Source of the DNA: Pseudomonadota bacterium
Lineage (GTDB): Bacteria; Desulfobacterota; Syntrophorhabdia; Syntrophorhabdales; Syntrophorhabdaceae
Reading direction: 5' to 3'
Length of the DNA: 55,167 nt
NCBI GenBank assembly: GCA_026388275.1
Contig: JAPLKB010000037.1
Span: 1-55,167 of the forward strand
Shown: positions 16,386 to 25,555 of the stretch, piece after piece
Position numbering within the stretch: the first letter of the stretch is position 1
How the letters are laid out: every line of letters begins with the position of its first letter
Translations under genes and position numbers: made by a program
The notes under the pieces: model-generated
Seen by the model: the letters and a program-made list of their open reading frames with translations, nothing else
Told to the model about the DNA's origin: nothing
Database searches by the model: none

Positions 16386-18455
16386 CTATCCCTGATCAGT
16401 CTCCGGGATGTTGTCAAGATCGGCAAGCCAGGGCGTCGCCTCGCTGTCGCTCGGTGCGCGGTAATCGCCTCTCGGTGATAGAGACCCGCCTGATCCGACC
16501 TTGGGTGAGTTGGCTATACAGCTTCTTTTATACTGGCTTGACTTGAAGAAACGCTCGATGAAGACCTTAAGCCATTTCTTGATTTCGCCAATGGTGTATT
16601 CGTGTTGTCTTTCCTGCGGGATGTTGGGCCATGTGCCGCTGTTTTTATCGTGCCATGCAGACCAGGCCAGAAAGGCAACCTTTGCAGGCAGAAAGCCGAA
16701 GCGGAGTATGTAGTAGAGATGAAAGTCCTGGAGCTCATAAGGGCCTATGACGTGTTCTGAGTGCTGCTCAGGCTTATCTTCGTTATTGCCGGGTATGAGT
16801 TCAGGGCTGATGGTTGTCCCGAGCACATCAAAAAGCACACGGTTTACCTCGTCGCCGAGAAAACCCTTTTGTGCCGCCCAGTGGATAAGGTACTGAATGA
16901 GTGTCTTAGGTACACTTGCGTTTACATGGTAGTGAGCCATATGGTCTCCTACGCCATAGGTGGACCACCCCAAGGCCAACTCGCTCAAATCACTTGTCCC
17001 CACCACCAGTCCCTGATACAAATTGGCAAAACGGAAGAGATGGCTCGTGCGTTCGCCCGCCTGCACGTTCTCGAATGCAATGTCGTAAACCGGCTGCCCT
17101 TCTGCAAAGGGATGGCCGATGTCCCGGAACATCTGCATACAACTCGGCTTGATGTCGATCTCGCGGGTTGCACATCCTATCACTGTAGTGAGCCGTTGTG
17201 CCTGATCGAGGGTGCGGGAGCTTGTTGCGAACCCCGGCATGATTAAGGCACCTATGTTCGTTCTCGGAAGTTCTAAAACATCCATTGCATGGGCGCACAC
17301 GATGAGGGCCTGCGTCGAATCAAGCCCCCCGGAAACGCCGATGACCACCCTTTTTGTGTCCGTTGACTTAAGTCTCTTTGCCAGCCCCTGCACCTGGATT
17401 TCATAGACCTCCTTGCAGCGATCATCCTGTCCTGCCCTGTCGCTTGGGACAAAGGGAAACCGTTCGTAGGTGCGTTCAATCAGGAGTCTTTCCTGACAGG
17501 GAAGGTCTGCCTGCAGATGGATCGTACGGAATAGGGCAAGGTCATTGTGGTGGCGTTGTGCGGTCTGACTGAAACTGGTCTGTCTCATGCGTTCCTGGCT
17601 TAAGCGGTTGAGATCGATGTCTCCGGTCACTATCTGGGAGCTGTAGGAAAAACGCATTGATTCTGCAATGCGGGTGCCATTCTCATAGATAATGGCCTGA
17701 CCGTCCCAGGCGAGGTCTGTGGTGGACTCGCCGAAACCGGCAGCGGTGTAAATGTAGGCAGCGAGGCAGCGCGCCGATTGGTTCGCCACGAGTTGTCTCC
17801 GATAGTCATCCTTTGTCACGGTCACGTTTGAGGCCGAAGGATTGAGAATAACCGTTGCTCCGGCCAGTGCTGCGTAAGAAGACGGTGGAATGGGCACCCA
17901 GAGGTCCTCGCATATTTCAATATAGAAGGTGAAGAGAGGCTGGTCATCAATCCTGAAGAGCAGCCTGTTACCGAAGGGAATGTCGGTCTGGTCTATTAAT
18001 GCAATGCTGTCGCGCAGCGCACGGTCGCCGGGTGTAAACTGCCGCAGCTCGTAAAATTCCCGATAATTGGGCAGGTAAGTTTTGGGGACTATCCCGTGGA
18101 TGTGCCCCCGGTAAATGACAGTCGCACAGTTGAAGAGCATGTCGTCTATTTTGAGAGGCAGACCCACGATGGCAATGACAGGGAGGTCGCGTGTTGCTAC
18201 GAGCACCTCCGACAGTGCCTGCATACAGGCGGAGAGAAGGGCCTGCTGGTGGAACAAATCGTCACAGGAGTAAGCAGAGAGCCCCAGTTCTGGAAAGACA
18301 ACCAGTATCGCTTTTTGTTCGGCAGCCTTGCGCATCAACGCTATGGTTTTTTCCGCGTTAAAAGCCGGGTCCGCGACCTTCACTTCTGGTACAGCCGCGG
18401 CCAGACGTATAAAATCATGGTTGTAAATGTTGAAAAACTCCTTACCGGCATCCAT
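16386..18455 (-). CDS. nadE: Glutamine-hydrolysing NAD+ synthetase
   Basis: A 689-residue cytosolic enzyme that amidates nicotinic acid adenine dinucleotide to NAD+, drawing ammonia from glutamine. The N-terminal nitrilase-type amidase has the triad E56 (FPELGLSAY), K125 (VPKTYLPNYREFYE) and C182 (IEICEDLWVP). The C-terminal ATP pyrophosphatase has the P-loop SGGLDSTQ (~375) and the later GTSDLSELALGWSTYGVGDHMAHYHVN block. The length matches the long two-domain form. The DNA is clearly richer in G and C, with different codon choice, than its neighbours, which suggests acquisition by transfer. It stands alone, with long gaps on both sides. Confidence 0.94.
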   Translation of the reverse strand: MDAGKEFFNIYNHDFIRLAAAVPEVKVADPAFNAEKTIALMRKAAEQKAILVVFPELGLSAYSCDDLFHQQALLSACMQALSEVLVATRDLPVIAIVGLPLKIDDMLFNCATVIYRGHIHGIVPKTYLPNYREFYELRQFTPGDRALRDSIALIDQTDIPFGNRLLFRIDDQPLFTFYIEICEDLWVPIPPSSYAALAGATVILNPSASNVTVTKDDYRRQLVANQSARCLAAYIYTAAGFGESTTDLAWDGQAIIYENGTRIAESMRFSYSSQIVTGDIDLNRLSQERMRQTSFSQTAQRHHNDLALFRTIHLQADLPCQERLLIERTYERFPFVPSDRAGQDDRCKEVYEIQVQGLAKRLKSTDTKRVVIGVSGGLDSTQALIVCAHAMDVLELPRTNIGALIMPGFATSSRTLDQAQRLTTVIGCATREIDIKPSCMQMFRDIGHPFAEGQPVYDIAFENVQAGERTSHLFRFANLYQGLVVGTSDLSELALGWSTYGVGDHMAHYHVNASVPKTLIQYLIHWAAQKGFLGDEVNRVLFDVLGTTISPELIPGNNEDKPEQHSEHVIGPYELQDFHLYYILRFGFLPAKVAFLAWSAWHDKNSGTWPNIPQERQHEYTIGEIKKWLKVFIERFFKSSQYKRSCIANSPKVGSGGSLSPRGDYRAPSDSEATPWLADLDNIPETDQG

Positions 18456-19122
18456 TCCTTTTATACCTCTTTATTTTCTGCGCATAACTTTTTTCCTGCT
18501 TATGCAGCAATCTCTCGTCAATTCCTTATTGATTACTATTTATGTCTTTGCAATTCAAGGGAAATATGAAAATAAGTGGTTGCAGCAAAGCATTATGTCG
18601 CCGATGGGGTTGTGCATGAGATGTTTTGTTACTTTTTCCTGGAGTACTCTATTCTTTCAGCTTCAACAATGCTTCTCTCATACCTCCCGAAACCGAATGA
18701 GTTGTAAGCCACCGTAGCCTGAAGGTCTTGAGCCACAATAAGGACACTTGCCCGGATTTCCTATGATAAGCTGGATGCGTTACATACTGCTGCAATGTTC
18801 CTGTTATCAGGCATTTGCCGTCAGTTTCAGAAAACAACATTTTAAATACTAAAATCAAATTCGCTGAAATGTCTCTATGCTTGAGTTGTATGTGTAAAAA
18901 CTATTAGAAAGTACGCATCAACTGGATGAATCAAAAAATTCACACAACTTTATCAAAGAAAAGAGATTTTTTCAAAAAAACCTGCAAATCTTATCAGATC
19001 AGCTATCAAAAAAACCGTGTCATACAAGATGAATAGTTAAGTGATACTAATTTTTATGTACAGTCATATGGATTTGATGTAATAATTTATTTTCCAAATG
19101 ATAAATTAAGGGATTATGACCT
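18456..19122. other. Long intergenic region
   Basis: 667 bases with no intact gene. On the minus strand around 18672-18780 one frame reads GNPGKCPYCGSRP, a half zinc-ribbon-like string, but it is stop-bounded without a start and too short to assign; it may be a decayed gene. The last ~250 bases are AT-rich and should hold the promoter of the PHP phosphatase gene. Confidence 0.45.
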
Positions 19123-19905
19123 GTGATTGACCTTCATACCCATATTCTTCCCGGTATAGACGATGGTGCGCGAGATTTGGAAGAGTCCATCGAAATGTGC
19201 CGAATAGCTGCCAACGACGGGATAAAAACTATTGTTGCTACCCCGCATACGGGTAATGGTTTATACCTTATGAGTCGTGAACATGTTTTATCAGAAGTGG
19301 CTCTTCTTAACCAGAGGCTTATTGAATGTAGTATTCCTATCAATATACTTCCCGGGACAGATGTCCATATCGGAACATATTTTGATGTTGAAGAGATGCT
19401 GGAGCAGGGCGAGGCAATAACAGTAAACGATAATAAACGCTATCTGATGATTGAATTTTCTGGGAGTTTTATTGCTTCAAATTTTCTTGAATTGATACTT
19501 AAGTTGGAATCAAAGGGGATAACGCCCGTTTTTACACATCCTGAAAGAAATATCATTATTCAGGAAGATGTGGACGTGCTCTTTGACTGGATTGGAAAAG
19601 GAGGATTGGTCCAGCTTACGGCCATGAGTCTGACAGGTGACTTTGGCAGAAGTATTAAGAGGTTTTCCGAAGAGCTATTAACCTCACATTTGGTTCATAT
19701 TATTGCCTCGGATGCGCACTCAGCTTCAGGGAGACCACCGGTGCTGTCAGCAGCAAGAGACATTGCAGCAAATCTGGTCGGCGCTGACATAGCTTTTCAA
19801 CTTGTTGATGAATTTCCTTCAGACATTATTAACGGCAGAACTATTGTTGTGCCTGAACCTGTTCATAAAAAACCAGGCTTCTTCTCACGCTTTTTTGTGA
19901 AATAA
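19123..19905 (+). CDS. CpsB/CapC-type PHP-domain tyrosine-protein phosphatase
   Basis: A 260-residue PHP-family phosphohydrolase. Metal-binding motifs: IDLHTHILPGIDDGA (His5, His7), VATPHTGNG (His near 43), MIEFSGSF, FTHPERN and ASDAHS near residue 200. The closest known group (CpsB, CapC, YwqE) removes phosphate from tyrosine on the kinase that controls capsule and exopolysaccharide polymerisation. No kinase or polysaccharide genes are next to it, so the target is inferred only from family. The start is GTG; an ATG is not available in frame nearby. A stem-loop follows the stop. Confidence 0.85.
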   Translation: MIDLHTHILPGIDDGARDLEESIEMCRIAANDGIKTIVATPHTGNGLYLMSREHVLSEVALLNQRLIECSIPINILPGTDVHIGTYFDVEEMLEQGEAITVNDNKRYLMIEFSGSFIASNFLELILKLESKGITPVFTHPERNIIIQEDVDVLFDWIGKGGLVQLTAMSLTGDFGRSIKRFSEELLTSHLVHIIASDAHSASGRPPVLSAARDIAANLVGADIAFQLVDEFPSDIINGRTIVVPEPVHKKPGFFSRFFVK

Positions 19906-19937
19906 ACTGCTACTGGCTTCAGATGATAGCAGTTTAT
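19902..19937. terminator. Stem-loop between convergent genes
   Basis: ATAAACTGCTA (19902-19912) and TAGCAGTTTAT (19927-19937) form an 11-bp perfect stem with a 14-base loop, overlapping the stop codon of the PHP gene and facing the 3' end of the enoyl-CoA hydratase gene. There is no T-run, so it may be a 3'-end-stabilising or factor-dependent structure. Confidence 0.5.
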
Positions 19938-19979
19938 CCCGGATATGTCATTCTCAACGGTGTCGGGTATTTCAGGTTT

Positions 19980-20735
19980 TTATTTTTTCTTTAAAAAACC
20001 TTCTATGCGCTCTTTGAAAAGTGGTTTAGATGCAAATTCAGCTACATAGAATCTTTCCTTGTCCAGGTGGTTGGAAAGCCCGAAAAAGAGAGCATTGTTT
20101 ACAAGGTCCTTGAAGTTTTTAATAGTTTCCATCGGAAGAGCCTTAAGATTTTTTATTGTTTCGGCCAATTTAGCTTCAAGCTCCTCATCTTCACAAACCA
20201 TATTCACAAGACCCATTTCCAGGGCTTGTTCCATATTGACATTACGGGAGAAGAGATACAGCTCGTTAAACTTTTTTGCCCCTATAAGCCTCGGCAGGAA
20301 TATGCTTCCCCCGCCATCGGGTGTGAGCCCTATTCTTCTGTATCCCATATTCATGATCGTGTTTTTGGTGGCTATTGACAGATCACATGCCAATGAAAGT
20401 CCGAAGCCGGCGCCGACGGCAACGCCCTCAACAACGGCAATAACGATTGCAGCAGTTCTCCGTATCAGCTTTATACTTTCATTAAGTAAGGCTGCCTCAG
20501 CATCAATTAAAGCCTCTGCGTCCTGAGCCTCCTTAAATGCAATAAGGTCTCCGCCTGAGCAGAAGGCTTTCCCCGATCCTCTGATGACGATAAATGGAGG
20601 CTCTTTGTCATTGGCCCTTTGCATGGCATCGTAAAGACCCTTGAGCAGATCAAAATCCATGGCATTCTTTTTCTCCGGTCTGTTGAGTGTGATTGTATAT
20701 ATCCCATCATTGTAAGATTCCAGAACTACTTCCAT
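19980..20735 (-). CDS. Enoyl-CoA hydratase/isomerase family protein
   Basis: A 251-residue crotonase-fold enzyme. The CoA-binding and oxyanion-hole segments are visible: FIVIRGSGKAFCSGGDLIAF (residues ~48-67), VEGVAVGAGFGLSLACDLSIA (~104-124) and MGYRRIGLTPDGGGSIFLPR. The usual second catalytic glutamate is not clearly placed (the segment reads GYRRIGLTPDGG), so whether it hydrates, isomerises or hydrolyses cannot be told. It probably takes part in fatty acid or aromatic acid CoA-thioester breakdown. An AGGAGG site precedes the ATG. No other beta-oxidation gene is adjacent; upstream lies a MITE-like repeat that separates it from the MBL gene. Confidence 0.88.
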   Translation of the reverse strand: MEVVLESYNDGIYTITLNRPEKKNAMDFDLLKGLYDAMQRANDKEPPFIVIRGSGKAFCSGGDLIAFKEAQDAEALIDAEAALLNESIKLIRRTAAIVIAVVEGVAVGAGFGLSLACDLSIATKNTIMNMGYRRIGLTPDGGGSIFLPRLIGAKKFNELYLFSRNVNMEQALEMGLVNMVCEDEELEAKLAETIKNLKALPMETIKNFKDLVNNALFFGLSNHLDKERFYVAEFASKPLFKERIEGFLKKK

Positions 20736-20759
20736 TAAAAACCTCCTGTTTTAATTGTT

Positions 20760-21135
20760 GGTATGGTCAAAAGTTTCAACTCCATTGTTTTGTTTTATCA
20801 CATTTTATTTCAGGTTTTTCTCTTGGTCAATCAACGGCATGTTCGAAAATTTTCATCTGCGGCGGTCTGCTTCGCCTTGCGATCCTCCAGCGTACGTTCA
20901 GTACGCTTGCGGTCTGCAAAGCTTACAGCCCATCCACATCTGCAAGATTTTTACATGCCGTTGCCCACTCAAGCCGGATTAGCACCTGTCTTTACTCGCT
21001 GATGCTAATCCGGCGGAAATGAAGAAATCTTTCTTCATTTCCCATACTTCGCTCTCCCTCACCTAATTTTATCTTGTAAATATTTGTTAATGTTCATTAT
21101 TCCTGCTAATTTTTCATTCAACTTCTGACAATACC
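20760..21135. mobile_element. MITE-like repeat with terminal inverted repeats, copy A
   Basis: 376 bp bounded by GGTATGGTCAAAAGTT (20760-20775) and AACTTCTGACAATACC (21120-21135), imperfect inverted repeats matching 14 of 16. No transposase inside. Internal hairpins: AGCGTAC/GTACGCT around GTTCA (20889-20907), GCCGGATTAGCA/TGCTAATCCGGC (20973-21014) and AAATGAAGAAA/TTTCTTCATTT (21017-21040). The copy at 38382-38800 keeps the same hairpins with compensatory changes. It lies upstream of the enoyl-CoA hydratase gene. Confidence 0.82.
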
Positions 21136-21220
21136 TTGCAATTAAAAATTAGAAATTATGAATTTGGAAGATAAATTCCAAACCCGAAACTCATAACCTC
21201 CTATTTTAGCCTTTAATTTG

Positions 21221-22075
21221 TTAGGAAAACTCAAAAACACTACCTGCTGATGCGTATGTGCATTTATTTCCAAGTTCATGGAACAATTTTTGTGCTGCAA
21301 GGAGACCGGTACAATGTGAAACGCCCAATATCTTAATATCTATCTGTTTTAGTATGTCTATCGAATACATTAATTGCTCTTCAGTAAGGGACCCCAAGTG
21401 TGTACCGCCGATGACAGCATAAAAAGTTTCAACTCTCAAGCTTTTTGCTATGTGCCATAAAGTGTTTATTATTCCTGCGTGTGCACAACCAAGCAAAACA
21501 ACCACCCCTTTTTTTGTGGAAAGGATAAGCGCCTGATCGTCAATAACATCATCATTTGTGTAAGCTGCACCGTTTTTAACAAAAAGAGCTTTGTCAGTCT
21601 CTTCAAAATGCGTTAATCTTGGAATCTCACCTGTAAGGAAGATACCTCCTTCGATTTCCTGAAAGTCCTTGCTAAATTTAAATGATATCCCTTTTGTTTC
21701 AAGGAGAATTTGTCTCTGCGGAATTCCTATAAACTCTCTATATTCTTTCCCGTTGTTTTTTAATATTTTGAATTTTTCATCAAACACAGAAGGGTGGCAG
21801 TGTACATCAATGGGGCTGACAACATCAAGCACACTGATAAGTCCTCCTGTGTGGTCGTAATGTCCATGACTCAAAAATATCTTTTTCACCTTGCCCAAGT
21901 CTTTTTTAAATGCTGCTGCATTGTACAGGATGCTGAGGCCTGAGCCTGTATCAAAAAGATATGAGCCTATATCCGTCTCTATAAAAGCAGAGAATCCATG
22001 TTCGCCTATGCCGAAAATCTTACTGACGATATTTTCACAAAGGATTGTGATTTTAAGATATTCTAATGTTTTCAT
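21221..22075 (-). CDS. MBL-fold metallohydrolase (dihydropterin-aminobenzene phosphate synthase-like group)
   Basis: A 284-residue metallo-beta-lactamase-fold protein using the ATG at 22075; an in-frame start at 22168 would add 31 hydrophobic residues that do not look like family sequence. The metal motif is SHGHYDHTGG, with GCAHAGIINT and GGTHLG later, and FDTGSG before it. This arrangement is that of the cd07713-like group that includes archaeal MptA-like pterin enzymes, but bacterial members have no settled function. It is on the same strand as the enoyl-CoA hydratase but separated from it by the MITE-like element, so an operon is unlikely. Confidence 0.8.
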   Translation of the reverse strand: MKTLEYLKITILCENIVSKIFGIGEHGFSAFIETDIGSYLFDTGSGLSILYNAAAFKKDLGKVKKIFLSHGHYDHTGGLISVLDVVSPIDVHCHPSVFDEKFKILKNNGKEYREFIGIPQRQILLETKGISFKFSKDFQEIEGGIFLTGEIPRLTHFEETDKALFVKNGAAYTNDDVIDDQALILSTKKGVVVLLGCAHAGIINTLWHIAKSLRVETFYAVIGGTHLGSLTEEQLMYSIDILKQIDIKILGVSHCTGLLAAQKLFHELGNKCTYASAGSVFEFS

Positions 22076-22340
22076 AGCCTGTCCGTCTAAATCAGGAATA
22101 TTTCCTATGATTAAATATTTGAAAAAAAATTGCAATATAAAAATGTGCAAAAGAGGGCGGTTTAGCATTAATAAAACGACATTATTGTCGGAGTGTTTTT
22201 ATCATTCTCGACATTTACTTCCTGCAGGAATCAGGTTATCATTTCAAGCTTTACAAAAGGTTTCAGGAATTGCATTAAGTTGCGAATAAGTTGCTTTCCG
22301 GCATAACATTTGCTTTTAACATTTATATATTATTATTATA

Positions 22341-22369
22341 TTGACACGAAATTATTTGCCAAATAAACT
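22341..22369 (+). promoter_or_regulatory. Sigma-70-type promoter of the TolC-MacAB operon
   Basis: A perfect TTGACA (22341-22346), exactly 17 bases, then TAAACT (22364-22369), about 48 bases before the TTG start of the TolC-like gene. This is the best promoter match in the window. Confidence 0.72.
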
Positions 22370-22417
22370 GAACAAGGGGTTTTCAGCTATTCAGAGAGAA
22401 CAGGTACGGAGGTGGTT

Positions 22418-23737
22418 TTGAAAATATGTTGTTTATTTAATATACATTGCAAAAGTTCTTATAACTTCATGAAAATAATATTTTGTACCTTCGCTGTTTT
22501 TTTGTTCATACCTATAGAGGCATTTTCAATAACTCTTGATGAAGCCGTCCAAAAGGCAATGGGTGTTTCACTTCCGATAAAAGAGCAGAAGGAGACGGTA
22601 AAAAGAACGGAATATTCATATATATCGACTATTGATCCATATTTGCCGAGGATTGATATCCAGGGTTCCTATACGCGATATTTAAACAATATGTCGAAGG
22701 AGAATACAGGATCAGGAATCATAACAGGTCAGGATGCTTATGGTGCAACAGGAAGCGTATCATACAGACTGTTTGACGGGGGCTTACGGTACGCGCAAAG
22801 AAAAGGTTCTTATTCACTCATGGGCAGGGAGTTGGAAAAATTAGAAGGAATAAAGGTTGATGTTCTCCACAATGTAAAAAATGCCTTTTTTTCAGCCCTT
22901 GGAAAAAAGACTGTTGTTGAAAAACGACAGGAAGCCTATGAGACATCAAGGAAAGTATACGAGTTAACAAAAGGAAGGTTTGAGGAAGGGATTAACAGGA
23001 AGAGCGATGTGCTGCAGGCTGAAGTGCAGTCAACTGCTGCCATGATCGATGTAGTTGATGCCAGGACGGATTATGCCAAGGCACTGGAAGACTTAAAATC
23101 ACTTTTGTTGATGGATCCTGGTGAAAAAGAGGATGCAGAAGGATCGCTTGAAGTCCCAAAATTTAAAGGGAATTATGAAGAACTGGTGCAGAGAGCTATC
23201 AGTAAGAGACCCGATGTCGCTGCTCAGGTAAAGGAAGTGGAAAGACTTGGCATGGTGTATAACGAAAAAAGGAGCGAATGGTTCCCGAAGATTGATGCAC
23301 AGATACAACAACAAAGGCAGGACAAAACATTCTTTCCTGAAGGAAGACAGGATACTTTTATGCTCAATTTCACTTTCCCCCTCTTTGACGGGGTAGGGCG
23401 GTACTACAACGTGCAGGGTGCATCAAAGGATATACAGGCTGCAAAGTACAGACTCGAAGAGATTAAGAGGAATGTGAAGCTTGATATCATAAAAGCGTAC
23501 AAGGATTATGAATTGAGCCTTGAGAACATAAGGATGTACAGTGAACTCCTGCGGCAGGCTGCATCGAATTTTGATCAGGCTCTCGGGGAATATAAGGCCG
23601 GGAAAGGTGATATACTGACGCTGCTTCAGGCTGAAAAAGATTTGGCAAAGGCAAAGGAAAATCTTGTGATGTCCATGTACAAATCGAATAATGCCCTGGC
23701 ATTTCTTGAAAAAGTATCTTACTGGAGTGAAAACTGA
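22418..23737 (+). CDS. TolC-family outer membrane efflux protein
   Basis: About 439 residues. The start is taken as TTG at 22418 because GGAGG (22408-22412) is five bases before it; a GTG at 22412 and an ATG at 22469 (MKIIFCTFAVFLFIPIEAFS) are alternatives, the last giving a clean signal peptide. The mature part begins ITLDEAVQKAMG and shows two long helical repeats, each ending in the family's RxEVxQA-like NRKSDVLQAEVQ and AGKGDILTLLQAEKDLAKA segments. It forms the trimeric outer-membrane channel for the MacAB-type pump encoded directly downstream; macA starts one base after its stop. Confidence 0.93.
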   Translation: MKICCLFNIHCKSSYNFMKIIFCTFAVFLFIPIEAFSITLDEAVQKAMGVSLPIKEQKETVKRTEYSYISTIDPYLPRIDIQGSYTRYLNNMSKENTGSGIITGQDAYGATGSVSYRLFDGGLRYAQRKGSYSLMGRELEKLEGIKVDVLHNVKNAFFSALGKKTVVEKRQEAYETSRKVYELTKGRFEEGINRKSDVLQAEVQSTAAMIDVVDARTDYAKALEDLKSLLLMDPGEKEDAEGSLEVPKFKGNYEELVQRAISKRPDVAAQVKEVERLGMVYNEKRSEWFPKIDAQIQQQRQDKTFFPEGRQDTFMLNFTFPLFDGVGRYYNVQGASKDIQAAKYRLEEIKRNVKLDIIKAYKDYELSLENIRMYSELLRQAASNFDQALGEYKAGKGDILTLLQAEKDLAKAKENLVMSMYKSNNALAFLEKVSYWSEN

Positions 23738-23738
23738 T

Positions 23739-24884
23739 ATGAAAATGACTAAAAAAAATATAGTTCTGCTAATCATAGCGGTTGTGATCATAGGCGGGTT
23801 AATAATCTACTTTGCCGGCAAAAAAGGCACATCGGAAAAAACAAGAAGTGAGACATTCATAGCAAAAAAAGGGAACGTGACATATTTTACCGAACAGACA
23901 GGCATCATAAAAGCCCAGGTTGGAGCGATTGTAAAAGTAGGGACAAGGGCTACGGGAACACTTACACAGCTGCGATACCAGGTAGGCGATTATGTAAAAA
24001 AGGGTGAACTTATAGCGAAGATAGATGACAGAGAGATCATCGCAAATGTAAAGAATAACCAGGCATTCATCGAAGAGCAGAAGAGAGACCTGGATTCCAA
24101 GAATGCACAATATGCCTACGCCAAGTTGAATTATGAAAGAGAGGCAAGACTCTTGGAGAAGGAATTTACGACGAAGGACAGCGTGGATAAGGCTAAAAGG
24201 GAACTGGATATAGCTTTAGCACAGGTAGAACTGGGGAAAGCAAAGGTAAATGAAGCTGTTGAAAAACTTAAAGCCCTTGAAGTGTCTCTGAGTTATACGA
24301 AAATATATGCTCCTATCTCAGGCTATGTATCAACGGTCTCCACGCAGGAAGGAGAAACTGTCGTATCCGGCCTTTCTGCGGCGATTCTCATCACGATTAT
24401 CGATCCCAGCAAACTTGAGATGTGGATTTATGTTGATGAGACGGATATAGGAAGAACAAAAACAGGGGTGAGAGTAGAATACTGGGTAGATACATATCGT
24501 GATAAAAGATTTCCAGGAAAGATCAGCATGATTTATCCGCAGCCTGAAATAAAGGATAACATCGTCTACTATCTTGCTATTGTGAAGATAGACCCGAAAG
24601 ATACGACACTCCTCAGACCGGAGATGACAACCCATGTTCGTATTATTGTTGAAGAGAAGACGGATGTGCTTGTTGTGCCGAATAACGCTGTCCGGTTCGA
24701 GGAAGGGAAAAACGTTGTATATGTTGACAAGGGCAAAGAAAAACCTGAACGCAGAACAGTGACCCCCGGCATAAGGGATGATAGCTTTACAGAGATTGTT
24801 TCAGGTATTGCCGAAGGTGAACGCATTGTTATACCTGTTGCAAAAAAGGCTCAATCAAACAGCACTCCAGGCGTAAAGAAGTGA
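23739..24884 (+). CDS. macA: MacA/HlyD-type periplasmic adaptor
   Basis: A 381-residue membrane fusion protein starting at the ATG one base past the TolC stop. A single N-terminal membrane anchor (residues ~7-27) is followed by a lipoyl-like half (VGTRATGTLTQLRYQVGDYVKKGELIAKID), a ~90-residue coiled-coil hairpin (FIEEQKRDLDSKNAQYAYAK onward), the second lipoyl half (IYAPISGYVSTVSTQEGE), and a beta-barrel and membrane-proximal domain. It links the TolC channel to the inner-membrane ABC transporter. GTGA overlap with the ATPase gene shows tight coupling. The name follows architecture and gene order; the substrate is unknown. Confidence 0.9.
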   Translation: MKMTKKNIVLLIIAVVIIGGLIIYFAGKKGTSEKTRSETFIAKKGNVTYFTEQTGIIKAQVGAIVKVGTRATGTLTQLRYQVGDYVKKGELIAKIDDREIIANVKNNQAFIEEQKRDLDSKNAQYAYAKLNYEREARLLEKEFTTKDSVDKAKRELDIALAQVELGKAKVNEAVEKLKALEVSLSYTKIYAPISGYVSTVSTQEGETVVSGLSAAILITIIDPSKLEMWIYVDETDIGRTKTGVRVEYWVDTYRDKRFPGKISMIYPQPEIKDNIVYYLAIVKIDPKDTTLLRPEMTTHVRIIVEEKTDVLVVPNNAVRFEEGKNVVYVDKGKEKPERRTVTPGIRDDSFTEIVSGIAEGERIVIPVAKKAQSNSTPGVKK

Positions 24885-25555
24885 TTAGCCTCAAGCATAT
24901 AAAAAAGAGTTATTTTATCGGAGAACGTGAACTGCCTATCCTCAAAGGCATAGACCTGGCGATCGGACGGGGTGAGTTTATTATTCTCATGGGCGTTTCA
25001 GGGTCAGGCAAGACTACTCTGATGAATATAGTAGGCCTTCTTGATAAACAGACAGAGGGTGAGTACGAGTTTATGGGCACAAGCATTGACGGCCTTAATG
25101 ATGAGGGGCTTGCTGCACTCAGAAATATGCACATAGGTTTTGTTTTTCAACAATTCTTTTTACTTCCCTATTTGAATGCTATTGAGAATGTCCTGATCCC
25201 CATAGTTTATTCAGAAAAACAGATAAAACATCCCCGTGAAAAGGCCAAGCAACTTTTGGGAAAATTCGGTCTTGAAGAGCGGATACACAACAAGCCTTCC
25301 CAGCTTTCAGGCGGTGAGCAGCAACGGGTTGCCATAGCGAGGGCGCTTATTAACGATCCTGACCTTATCCTTGCCGATGAACCTACCGGTGCATTGGATT
25401 CTAAAACCGGCAATGAAATTATGGAACTGTTTAGCATGCTCAACGGAGAAGGAAAGACTGTTATTGTTGTTACCCATGACCCGAAGCTGGCCTCTTTCGG
25501 CAACAGGCTGATAAGGATTGAGGATGGAGCTATCTCTCAAGATATCACAACTTAG
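24881..25555 (+). CDS. MacB/LolD-type ABC transporter ATP-binding protein
   Basis: A 224-residue ATPase. Walker A GVSGSGKTT (~38-46), Q-loop VFQQFFLLPYLNAIENVLIP, signature LSGGEQQRVAIARAL, Walker B LILADEPTGALDS and the switch His in VVTHD. In canonical MacB this domain is fused to the permease; here it is a separate polypeptide followed by two permeases. GTG start overlapping the macA stop by four bases. It powers a mechanotransmission-type exporter rather than a classical importer. Confidence 0.93.
   Translation: MISLKHIKKSYFIGERELPILKGIDLAIGRGEFIILMGVSGSGKTTLMNIVGLLDKQTEGEYEFMGTSIDGLNDEGLAALRNMHIGFVFQQFFLLPYLNAIENVLIPIVYSEKQIKHPREKAKQLLGKFGLEERIHNKPSQLSGGEQQRVAIARALINDPDLILADEPTGALDSKTGNEIMELFSMLNGEGKTVIVVTHDPKLASFGNRLIRIEDGAISQDITT

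Noticed and set aside
16042-16395. 117-codon plus-strand ORF
   Set aside because: No ribosome-binding site, unusual Cys/Tyr/Phe-rich composition and no family resemblance; it overlaps the end of nadE on the other strand.
18649-18858. 69-codon minus-strand ORF and a CPYCG-containing frame
   Set aside because: Frames are broken by stops and no family could be assigned; at most a decayed gene.
22076-22168. 31-residue N-terminal extension of the MBL hydrolase
   Set aside because: The extension is AT-rich and hydrophobic without matching the family, and the family-like sequence starts at the ATG at 22075.
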